Source of the DNA: CAWCBG01 sp963793845
GTDB taxonomy: Bacteria; Acidobacteriota; Terriglobia; Terriglobales; Acidobacteriaceae
DNA: 64,000 nt
NCBI GenBank assembly: GCA_963793845.1
Contig: CAWCBG010000012.1
Coordinates: 310,001-374,000 of the forward strand
Reading direction: 5' to 3'
The first letter of the stretch is position 1; each line of letters starts with the position of its first letter. Both the position numbers and the translations under genes were made by a program. Below, in pieces: positions 1 to 6,947 of this stretch. The notes beneath the pieces are model-generated. The model saw only the letters and a program-made list of their open reading frames with translations, was not told the DNA's origin and did no database searches.

Positions 1-400
1 AATGGAATCCGTGGTTGCGATCACTGCGCCCAAGACGAATCCCAGTTGCCAGGTAAAGCCCTGAAAGACCCGCTGCGCCACTTCGGCAACCCCGAATACC
101 GTGAAGGCGACCAACCCGAAGGCGAGACCGAGAATGGTAAGCAGGTTGTGGCGGAAGTCGCGCCACGAGGTGAGCCACGCCGCTGAGTAGAGCAGCGGCG
201 GTAGGACAAGCAGGAAGATGGCGTCCGGGTTGAGCGATATCCGCGGGATGCCGGGAATGAAACTGAGTAGCAGTCCGCCCACCACCAGGACGATGGGATA
301 CGGCGTTCTGCAGTTTTCGCGCCAGCGCTGCGAATGCCACCACGAAGACCAGCAGCAACAGGAACACCAGCTCAACCGCCTGAATGCCTCCTCCGTGCAT
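1..400 (-). pseudogene. Cation/proton antiporter, CPA1 (NhaP-type), N-terminal part, frameshifted
   Basis: The minus strand encodes the N-terminus of a sodium/proton antiporter of the inner membrane. From the ATG at 400 it reads MHGGGIQAVELVFLLL, a first membrane helix. After KLQ the frame moves by one base near 306-307 and then continues with PYPIVLVVGGLLLSFIPG, LNPDAIFLLVLPPLLYSAAW and VLGAVIATTDS, which are the typical CPA1 helices 2-5. The gene continues past the window start, so length and C-terminus are unknown. One extra base (TT where T would keep frame) explains the break. It may be a sequencing error rather than a dead gene, since both halves are well conserved. The family call is confident; the transported ion is not determined. 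Confidence 0.8.
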
Positions 401-481
401 CGCTCCCCCGTGCGGATGAAGATAACGCACCGGACGGCAATTCGTCTTCCGGGAGGCGGCGAGGATGGGCGATATCAGAGC

Positions 482-1388
482 CTAAGGCTTGGCGTTCTTG
501 TGAATCTCGACCGTGCTCCAGGTCTTGTCGGCGGCGTGGCAGAGGTTTTCCAGCGGACACTCAGCGCACTTCGGTTTGCGGGCGATGCAGATGGCGCGGC
601 CGTGATGAATGATCTGGTGCGAGAAGTCGATCCACTTGCTCCGCGGGATCACCTTCATCAGGTCCTGCTCGATCGACTTGGGATCGTCGTTGCGTGTGAG
701 CTCCAGCCGTCGTGCAATGCGATGCACATGGGTATCGACCACCACTCCGTCGGCGATGTTGAACCACGAGCCCAGCACGACATTGGCGGTCTTGCGGGCC
801 ACGCCGGGGATGGTTAGCAAGTCATCCATGGTACGAGGCACTTCGCCGCCAAATTGCTCAATGATTTTGCGCGCCGCACCGACGACGGACTTCGACTTAT
901 TGCGGAAGAATCCGGTGGAGCGGATGTCAGGCTCCAGGTCCTCCGGCTCTAACGCGGCGAAGTGTTCCACTGTTGGATACTTCTCGAAGAGAACCGGCGT
1001 GACCATGTTTACGCGGACGTCGGTGCATTGCGCCGATAGAGATGGTTGCCACCAGCAGCTCCCATGCGCTGTTGTGATGCAGGGCGCAGCGGACGTCGGG
1101 ATAGCGCTCGTCCAGGCGCTTCAGGATTTCGTCGACCCGCTTGCGGGCAACAGGGTTGTAGCCCTTGGGCGCAGAGCCGGCCAGTGTGGACGCGGTCTTC
1201 GCGACGGCCTTGCTCAGTGCCTTGGCCTTCTTCGCCGTCTTCTTAATGACTGCGGCAAGCGCTGGCTTGGCAGGCCTCGGTTTCCGCGCTGGAACTGGTT
1301 TGGCCGTGCGCGTTGCGGGGCGCGCCGAAACAACTTTGTCTTGCCGTCCTGATCGCGAGGGCTGACGGGGCATAGTGCCGCGAGGCAT
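482..1388 (-). CDS. nth: Endonuclease III with basic N-terminal tail (one frameshift)
   Basis: DNA glycosylase/AP lyase of base excision repair that removes oxidised pyrimidines. The C-terminal frame (482-1006) has the helix-hairpin-helix LLTIPGVARKTANVV with the catalytic lysine, the catalytic aspartate in VVVDTHVHRI, and the 4Fe-4S loop C-X6-C-X2-C-X5-C (CIARKPKCAECPLENLC). The N-terminal part lies in another frame (to 1388) and reads RLDERYPDVRCALHHNSAWE followed by LLVATI; removing one base near 1039-1041 restores the expected ILSAQCTDVRVN. Ahead of the catalytic domain are about 75 residues rich in Lys, Ala, Arg and Pro (KKTAKKAKALSKAVAKTAS), a histone-tail-like extension not present in the E. 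coli enzyme. The start could be the ATG at 1388 or the one at 1373. The frameshift is probably a sequencing indel because both halves are intact. Confidence 0.88.
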
Positions 1389-1800
1389 GCGTGCTCTCTC
1401 CTAGTGAGGGGACAGTTTATAACGAACGCGAATGAAAATCCGCCACCCTCATTCTGAGTGGAGGTTCGCGGTTCTGCGAAGCGGTGCCCCATGCGTAGAA
1501 TCCCCGCGGGGGCGTGCCGTCCCTGCCGGGACTCGAGTCTATTCTGCCGCCCACCCAGCGCTGAAGCGCTGGGCTAAGAGGAGCCGTCCCGCACAGCGGG
1601 ACTGCAGGTGCCGCCGACTAGCTGTGGCAGCTTCCGCCAATGGTTGACCGCGACTTGCCATCGCTTGCATCGTTGACTGTGCTGCGCCCCGCTCGATGAC
1701 AGCGTGAGAAATATGAGTGGCGATCACGGCCGTCCGCCGCAGGTGGTCAGATTACAATGACGGAGCGCCCCCAATCTGCACTGGAATGGAGTTTGCTGCG
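1389..1800. other. Intergenic region holding palindromic repeats
   Basis: No convincing gene. It holds a short palindrome with the core CTGAAG (1554-1573, CCCAGCG..CGCTGGG) and a second hairpin, GTCCC..GGGAC, at 1586-1602. Similar palindromes recur at about 45.36 kb and inside the aminotransferase at 53.4 kb. The sequence at 1447-1480 resembles a fragment of the GTCATTCC-type repeat. The promoter for the hemQ gene should lie in the last 100 bases. Confidence 0.6.
1554..1602. repeat. CTGAAG-type palindromic repeat
   Basis: Two adjacent hairpins: CCCAGCG-CTGAAG-CGCTGGG at 1554-1573 and GTCCC-GCACAGC-GGGAC at 1586-1602. The first has the same design (an inverted repeat around CTGAAG or CTAAAG) as copies at 45358-45375 and 53443-53499. 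Confidence 0.65.
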
Positions 1801-2688
1801 ATGGTTCCACCCAATACTGAAGTACAAGTTGCGACCGATCTGCCCGCCGTGCCGCTTACCCTCGAAGGCTCGAGCGTGCTGCACCAGATGTTCCGCTTCC
1901 GTTGGGCGGAGTGGCGCAAAGTGGGCGAGTCGCGCCAGTCGGCCATCGTGCGCGACGCCATCCAGGTCTTGTCCCCCGCCGAAGAGGCGGGACAGAGTGC
2001 CATCTACTCCTTGCTGGGACACAAGGGCGACCTGATGACAGTGCACTTCCGCGATTCGTTCGACGAGCTGAACGCCGCGGAGTTGCTGCTCAATCACACC
2101 GAATTGCAGGAATTCCTGGAGCCCACGCATTCCTATTTGTCGGTGATTGAGCTGGGTTTGTACGATTCCAGCGTGAAGGTGTACCGGCAGCTCACCGAGC
2201 GCGGGGTGGCGCCGCTGTCGGAAGAATGGAACAAGGCAATCGAAGACACCATGGAGCGGCAGCGACAGGCGATGCATCCGCGGCTCTTTCCCAGAATTCC
2301 CGACAGCCGCTACTTGTGCTTCTATCCCATGGATCGCAAGCGTGCCGAGAACAAGAACTGGTACATGCTGCCCATCGAAGAGCGCCAGCGCCAGATGGAA
2401 GAGCATGGCATGGTGGGCCGGCGTTACGCCGGCAAGGTGCAGCAGATCATCACCGGCTCCATCGGCTTCGACGATTGGGAGTGGGGCGTCGACCTGTTCG
2501 CGCCTGACCCTCTGGTCTTCAAGAAGCTGATTTACGAGATGCGCTTCGACCAGGTGAGTGCGGAATATGCGCTCTTCGGACAGTTCTTCGTCGGCCTGCG
2601 CCTGCCGGTGCAGAAGCTGGGCGACTGGGTGAGAGGGAGTCTGCCGGAACAAGGCGAGAAGATCGAGCTACCGCGTCGCCCCGAATGA
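1801..2688 (+). CDS. hemQ: Coproheme decarboxylase (HemQ/ChdC family)
   Basis: Converts coproheme III to heme b by two oxidative decarboxylations, the last step of the coproporphyrin-dependent heme pathway. The protein is a chlorite-dismutase-fold enzyme with the motif YPMDRKRAENKNWYML. Its spacing matches the Listeria enzyme: the catalytic Tyr, then Trp at +12, the proximal heme His at +27 (in MEEHGMVGRR) and Gln at +40. Further downstream is GSIGFDDWEWGVDLFAPDP and then YEMRFDQVSAEYALFGQFF. The frame is open upstream to 1717, but the ATG at 1801 (or 1786) is preferred: GGAG lies 9 bases before 1801 and family members start near here. No other heme genes are adjacent. It is divergent from nth. 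Confidence 0.92.
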   Translation: MVPPNTEVQVATDLPAVPLTLEGSSVLHQMFRFRWAEWRKVGESRQSAIVRDAIQVLSPAEEAGQSAIYSLLGHKGDLMTVHFRDSFDELNAAELLLNHTELQEFLEPTHSYLSVIELGLYDSSVKVYRQLTERGVAPLSEEWNKAIEDTMERQRQAMHPRLFPRIPDSRYLCFYPMDRKRAENKNWYMLPIEERQRQMEEHGMVGRRYAGKVQQIITGSIGFDDWEWGVDLFAPDPLVFKKLIYEMRFDQVSAEYALFGQFFVGLRLPVQKLGDWVRGSLPEQGEKIELPRRPE

Positions 2689-2764
2689 AGAGAAGGGCGC
2701 CTTTTCCTGCAAAGGTGCGACAGTGTCACAGCCCGGTTCAGCGCGCTTTCATTACAATAGCTGC

Positions 2765-3535
2765 ATGGACTCATTCATCATTGCAGGCAGGCAGTTCCGC
2801 TCCCGTTTGATCGTTGGCACGGGCAAGTACAAATCAGGACCGGAGACGGCTCGCGCCATCGAAGCCAGTGGCGCGGAGATGGTCACCGTGGCCGTGCGCC
2901 GCGTCAATCTCGACCGCAGCAAGGAGTCGCTGCTCGACTATATCGATCCGCAGCGGTACTTTCTGTTGCCTAACACGGCGGGCTGCTATACCGCCGACGA
3001 AGCGATTCGCACTGCGCGGCTGGGCCGTGAAGTCGGCCTCTCGGACTGGGTGAAGATCGAGGTGATCGGCGATCAGCAGACGCTGTTTCCCGACGTGCAG
3101 GCCACGATCGAGGCCACGCGTGTGCTGGTGAAAGAGGGCTTCACAGTTCTGCCTTATACCTCTGATGACATCGTCGTTGCCAAGCGCCTGATCGATGCGG
3201 GTGCGTCGGCAGTCATGCCGCTGGGAGCACCGATTGGCAGTGGATTGGGCATCCAGAACCAGCCCAGCATCCGCATCCTTCGTGAGCTGATCACCGATGT
3301 GCCGCTGATCGTGGATGCCGGCGTGGGCACCGCGTCGGACGCCGCGATCGCCATGGAACTGGGCGTGGACGGCGTTCTGATGAACACCGGCATCGCGGGA
3401 GCGCAGGATCCGGTGCTCATGGCCGAAGCCATGCGCCATGCAGTACTCGCCGGACGTCAAGCCTATCTGGCCGGGCGCATGCCAAGGAAGCTCTACGCCA
3501 CCGCGAGTTCGCCGCTGGAAGGTGTAGTGCGCTGA
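2765..3535 (+). CDS. thiG: Thiazole synthase
   Basis: Makes the thiazole phosphate moiety of thiamine from 1-deoxy-D-xylulose 5-phosphate, dehydroglycine and the ThiS thiocarboxylate. It is a TIM barrel of 256 residues, normal for the family. Starting at 2765 (MDSFIIAGRQFRSRLIVGTG), the Schiff-base lysine is Lys97 in DWVKIEVIGD, matching Lys96 of the B. subtilis enzyme. Phosphate-binding loops include PLGAPIGSGLGIQN and VDAGVGTASDAAIAMELG. An in-frame ATG at 2723 would add 14 unlikely residues. No thiS, thiF or thiH is next to it and the 76-base upstream gap is too short for a TPP riboswitch, so it appears to be a stand-alone thi gene followed by its own terminator. Confidence 0.95.
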   Translation: MDSFIIAGRQFRSRLIVGTGKYKSGPETARAIEASGAEMVTVAVRRVNLDRSKESLLDYIDPQRYFLLPNTAGCYTADEAIRTARLGREVGLSDWVKIEVIGDQQTLFPDVQATIEATRVLVKEGFTVLPYTSDDIVVAKRLIDAGASAVMPLGAPIGSGLGIQNQPSIRILRELITDVPLIVDAGVGTASDAAIAMELGVDGVLMNTGIAGAQDPVLMAEAMRHAVLAGRQAYLAGRMPRKLYATASSPLEGVVR

Positions 3536-3615
3536 GCGACGCCGCACTCTCGAATCCGTGAAGCCGCTGCCGGATGAAGCGGGCTTCTCGTTCGACACAT
3601 TAGTTTTTCGTTAAG

Positions 3616-3650
3616 CCCCGCGGGATTCGCTCCGCGGGGTTAATTGTTTC
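3616..3650 (+). terminator. Intrinsic terminator after thiG
   Basis: An 8-bp GC-rich stem, CCCCGCGG (3616-3623) with CCGCGGGG (3632-3639) around the loop GATTCGCT, followed by TTAATTGTTT. It lies between convergent genes and may serve both. Confidence 0.8.
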
Positions 3651-3668
3651 AGGCAATGGTTGGGCTGC

Positions 3669-3989
3669 TTACGGCGCAATCGGTTTGGCGCTGGCCACGT
3701 GCAACGTGCCCGCCTCGGTCATCTTGCCCGTAACTTGCACGTGTTCACCGGCGAGGGCCGTGAGAGCATCGGGATTCTCGATGGCAACCACTTTCTGATC
3801 TTTGTCAGTCACCAGCACCGGTTTCTGGCCTTTCTCGATGCAGCCTTTTGCGCACGCCGCATGCGAGGCGTTGGCGCCCTTCGCGCCGCATTTGGAGTCG
3901 CTGACCCATCCATTGAATGTCTGGTTGGCAGCCATCGCCATCGCGGTGCACAGACAGAGTCCCATTGCAAGACCTAAGATCTTTTTCAT
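3669..3989 (-). CDS. Small secreted cysteine-rich protein
   Basis: A 106-residue protein of unknown function. It has a clear Sec signal peptide (MKKILGLAMGLCLCTAMAMA, cleavage after AMA) and a mature domain of about 85 residues with three cysteines close together (DSKCGAKGANASHAACAKGC). Strand-like segments follow: KPVLVTDKDQKVVAIENPD and GEHVQVTGKMTEAGTLHV. The pattern DKDxxxx..L..L.GxxVQxTG is shared with the secreted protein at 9064-9432 and suggests a small OB-like beta barrel. That is inference. The family looks common in acidobacteria. It converges on thiG and is monocistronic. The ribosome-binding site (AGGAGAC) sits just before the ATG. Confidence 0.75.
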   Translation of the reverse strand: MKKILGLAMGLCLCTAMAMAANQTFNGWVSDSKCGAKGANASHAACAKGCIEKGQKPVLVTDKDQKVVAIENPDALTALAGEHVQVTGKMTEAGTLHVASAKPIAP

Positions 3990-4224
3990 TGTCGTCTCCT
4001 GTTATTCCTGGCGGGCAGCACACCAACTACGCCAATCCGCGCAAATATTCGCGAGAACCCCACCCACCACACCGGGCTCAAGTGTAGTACAAACCGCGAT
4101 TGCCAATGTCATCCTTTTGCAAACAAGCGGCACAGCTCAGCTCCGCTTGCGGAATGCGCGGGGAAATAAGGCAGCCCTTGAGGGGAATGCAGTTTTGGCG
4201 ATTGGAAAGAGAAGGGAACTGGGC

Positions 4225-4656
4225 TTACTGCGGCGGTTTAGTTGCTTCGGCCTGGGTCGCAACGCTGACGTCGCGCTTGGGGGGGTCGACCAGCACAAAT
4301 TCTCCGGGCTTCACATAATGCAATTGCTTTCTGGCCTCGCTTTCGATGGCCGCAGGGTCATGCTGCAAGCGGTTGACCTGGTCCAGCAGGAGCTGATTTT
4401 CTGCCTGCTCGCGCTCAATCTGCTGCTGGAGTTGCTGATATTCAGTCCGTTTAGCGCGGTAGACCATCATGCCGTTGGCGCCGAATACCACCTTGTAGCC
4501 GATCATGGATGCAAGCACGCCGAGGCAGAGCGTCGCCAGCACGCGGCGCGTGCGATAAACCCAGCCTCCCAGTATGCGAACCCGATACATTGCCACCGAA
4601 TCAGTCTCCCCGGGCGAGCGACGCACCTTCAGGCGCGAAGCGTTGGCAGGACGCAA
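4225..4656 (-). CDS. FtsB/DivIC-like septum formation protein
   Basis: A bitopic cell-division protein candidate of 143 residues, or about 121 if the internal ATG at 4590 (MYRVRILGG) is the real start. It has one membrane helix (RVLATLCLGVLASMIGYKVV), then a coiled coil (YQQLQQQIEREQAENQLLLD) and the family's C-terminal signature DPAAIESEARKQLHYVKPGE. In other bacteria FtsB/DivIC pairs with FtsL and FtsQ/DivIB to activate septal peptidoglycan synthesis. No division genes are adjacent, which is common for this family outside the dcw cluster. The Q- and P-rich tail is not conserved. Assignment rests on architecture plus the DPxxIExxAR motif. Confidence 0.82.
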   Translation of the reverse strand: MRPANASRLKVRRSPGETDSVAMYRVRILGGWVYRTRRVLATLCLGVLASMIGYKVVFGANGMMVYRAKRTEYQQLQQQIEREQAENQLLLDQVNRLQHDPAAIESEARKQLHYVKPGEFVLVDPPKRDVSVATQAEATKPPQ

Positions 4657-5068
4657 ACGCCGTACCAGTTGCGCCGCGAACTACAACCTATCAGTCAACT
4701 TTGGATGCGTCAGCCCGTCAAGCGAACGTAGGGCGAAACTGCTGAAAGGAACCAACTTCGACAATCGCCATCACCGTCACAGCAGCGAAGGACGTCACCA
4801 CTTTTTCCCATCGTCATTGCCGGCGGACCGAAGCGCAGCGAGTGGGAGCACCGCCGGCGCAAAGCAGGTTCCTCCACGCGGGGAATGACGATCTTCGGCG
4901 GAGAGGCCAAGAGCAACGAGTTTTTGGTGGACGGGCGCCAGTAACCGTTCGGCAGAATCACTTTCCGCCAACCGGGCGGTACCTGCGCAGTTCGCAGGTT
5001 GCGAAAAACATCGCCACGGTTCGTGTCCGTGGCGATGGAAAATATGGAACCTGTGCTCGAACCGGGCC
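4657..5068. other. Intergenic region with a GTCATT-type repeat
   Basis: About 410 bases without a supportable gene. A repeat bounded by GTCATTGC (4813) and GAATGAC (to 4889) occupies the middle. Nothing recognisable was found in the remainder. Confidence 0.6.
4813..4889. repeat. GTCATTCC-bounded palindromic repeat, copy 1
   Basis: Starts GTCATTGCCGGCGG and ends CGGGGAATGAC, with internal AAGCAGGTTCCTCC. The same ends and internal AGCAGRTTCCTC motif are found in the copies at 24.68, 26.25 and 45.19 kb. Confidence 0.7.
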
Positions 5069-6454
5069 TCAGTCCCCGGTGGCAGGCTCGGGGTGAAGTG
5101 CGCTCAAAGCCTCGCGTTCGCGGAGACCAACTTCGTCAAGTTCAAGATGCTTGGTTTCCGGCGAATACAACAGACTGACAAACGTCATGACCGAGCCAAC
5201 CGTCAGAATTACTGCGGGAGAAAGCCATAGATCCTGGCCCTCAATTTTGGCAATGAACGGGATCTTGTGTGCCCACCAAACGTACACGCCGAACCAGGCT
5301 CCCAGTAAAGCGCCCGAAGAATATCCGAAGCCTACGCCCGCGGCCCGGCGCTTGGTTGGGAAGCGTTCGCACAAGTACGCAGGTACGATGCCCCAAGCCA
5401 GCTTCAGCATTCCGGCCATGCAGGTACCGAGTACCGCCAGGAGGAGGTTGCGTTCCAGTGCGGCATGGTAGAGCACATAGTACACAGGAATACCAAACAC
5501 CACTAAGAAGACGCAGTACCACTGGGTCAGGATCTTGCGGCCAGTTCTGTCCGAAATCCAGCCGTAGAAGTTGTACCCCAGAAACGCCATGAACAAAGCG
5601 AAGCCGTAAATCAGGCTGTAGGTAGTTGTGTTAAAACCGCGTCCATTCAGAGTCAGGATCTGCGGAAGGAATCCATAAACCGAATAGTCGGTCAGAAAGA
5701 GCCCTGTCATAAAGAAGAAAACCTGCAGGAAATCCCACACTTGCGGTGGCTTGAACAGGCTGAAGAAGGGGGCCTTCTCGATGGTTCCGCTGGCTTTCGC
5801 TTTCTCGAACTCCGGTGACTCGTGCAGGTTACGCCGGATGTAAAGAGCCAGGAAGACCGGCACCACGCCGGTCATGAAAGCAATGCGCCATCCGTACTGA
5901 AACATGGCCGGCTTGCTGGCGAAGAACGAAATCGCAGCAAACACCAGCGACGCGAAGACGTATCCCAGGGGAAAGCCTGACTGTATGAAGCCGCCGATCA
6001 TGCCTCGCCGGGGTTGTGGCGCATGCTCGATGGCAAAGGTGTGTCCAACCGCGTACTCGCCGCCGAAGAAGCATCCCATAAAGAAGCGGAGAATGCAGAA
6101 GAGCACATACGACCAGACACCGATCTGTGCATAGGTGGGAAGAAATCCGCCGGCCAGGGACATAACCCCAACGCCGCCGATCGTGAGCACCAGCAGAAAG
6201 CGCCGGCCAATCTTGTCGGCGTAGTGCCCGAAGATCGCAGATCCCACCGGCCGCGCGGCCATGGTAATCGCGTAGGTGAAGACGATGGTGATGTATTGCC
6301 AAGCCGCGCTGCCCTTGGGGGAGGCGAAAACCTTTACCAGGATCGGAGCCATGACCAGCACCATTGCCATGTCATACGCGTCCAGCATGAACCCCAGGAA
6401 CTGAGAGGCCATAGCCATCTTGGTATCTTTTGAGAGCGATTGCTGATCAGCCAT
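5069..6454 (-). CDS. MFS transporter, metabolite:H+ symporter type
   Basis: A 461-residue inner-membrane permease with about twelve predicted helices. The first helix region reads SQFLGFMLDAYDMAMVLVMA and the loop 2-3 signature is GHYADKIGRRFLLV, the MFS DRxGRR-type motif. RFFMGCFFGGEYAVGHTFAIE in helices 4-5 resembles sugar-acid, sialate and lactate/pyruvate symporters. Likely substrate: a small organic acid, not determined. It is divergent from an outer-membrane porin gene at 6948; the two share a 490-base control region with matched inverted sites, so the pair probably forms one uptake route across both membranes. Start ATG at 6454 has AGGAG upstream. Confidence 0.88.
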   Translation of the reverse strand: MADQQSLSKDTKMAMASQFLGFMLDAYDMAMVLVMAPILVKVFASPKGSAAWQYITIVFTYAITMAARPVGSAIFGHYADKIGRRFLLVLTIGGVGVMSLAGGFLPTYAQIGVWSYVLFCILRFFMGCFFGGEYAVGHTFAIEHAPQPRRGMIGGFIQSGFPLGYVFASLVFAAISFFASKPAMFQYGWRIAFMTGVVPVFLALYIRRNLHESPEFEKAKASGTIEKAPFFSLFKPPQVWDFLQVFFFMTGLFLTDYSVYGFLPQILTLNGRGFNTTTYSLIYGFALFMAFLGYNFYGWISDRTGRKILTQWYCVFLVVFGIPVYYVLYHAALERNLLLAVLGTCMAGMLKLAWGIVPAYLCERFPTKRRAAGVGFGYSSGALLGAWFGVYVWWAHKIPFIAKIEGQDLWLSPAVILTVGSVMTFVSLLYSPETKHLELDEVGLREREALSALHPEPATGD

Positions 6455-6535
6455 CGAAGACTCCTATGAATAGCCGGATGATCGGACTGGCCGTTAGCGT
6501 TACACAAAGCGGCAGATGAGTTCGCGACGTCTATC

Positions 6536-6571
6536 ACACCCGTTTGTGACAAATGAACATTGGACGGTGAC
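6536..6571 (+). promoter_or_regulatory. Operator-like site, left copy
   Basis: ACACC-CGT, then an 18-base core TTGTGACAAATGAACATT (6544-6561), then GTGAC at 6567-6571. The core includes the perfect odd palindrome TTTGTGACAAA (6543-6553), typical of a dimeric regulator site. The same arrangement is repeated in inverted orientation at 6752-6788. Confidence 0.65.
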
Positions 6572-6751
6572 TCCAGCAGAAGCCGCTGCACGGATTACCC
6601 GCCCATTTCCATAGTCTGACGGTGTTGCAGGACAGCGTGCCGTCGTCATTACCACACAAGTTGTAGGCGTCGTGTCAGCCCGGCATCTGATATGTACTTC
6701 CCAGCCAAAAGCGCGAAAAGCCCACCGGAAATCGCCGTCCTGCCACAGTTT

Positions 6752-6788
6752 GTCACTAAGAAAATGTTCATTTGTCACAATCAGGTGT
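6752..6788 (-). promoter_or_regulatory. Operator-like site, right copy (inverted)
   Basis: Reverse complement of the left site: GTGAC, six-base spacer, and an identical 18-base core at 6763-6780, then ACACC. The centres are about 220 bases apart, flanking the middle of the divergent region. Confidence 0.65.
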
Positions 6789-6947
6789 GTTCTATGTCCG
6801 CGTACCTTTCAAACCTCAGGCAATAAAGTCTCCCCCCAAGGACAGAGTCATCAAGGATAGGACATTCGTTTTTCCGGAGATAGGCTTTCGGAAAATGCGG
6901 GGACTCCATCTGTGCAGAAAAGACTCTGCCGATATTCGGAGGCGAAG

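Larger units (their letters stand above)
6455..6947. promoter_or_regulatory. Divergent control region between MFS gene and porin gene
   Basis: No gene. It contains two matched inverted operator-like sites (6536-6571 and 6752-6788) described separately, plus an extra half-site, TTTGTCACT, at 6749-6757. The long 5' stretch before the porin (6790-6947) probably includes its promoter and leader. No regulator gene is adjacent. Confidence 0.6.

Noticed and set aside
1747..2652. 301-codon minus-strand frame opposite hemQ
   Set aside because: The plus strand has the complete HemQ active-site signature; the antisense frame is a by-product of codon bias at high GC.
2689..2764. TPP riboswitch before thiG
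   Set aside because: Only 76 bases are available and the conserved CTGAGA and ACCTG elements are not present.
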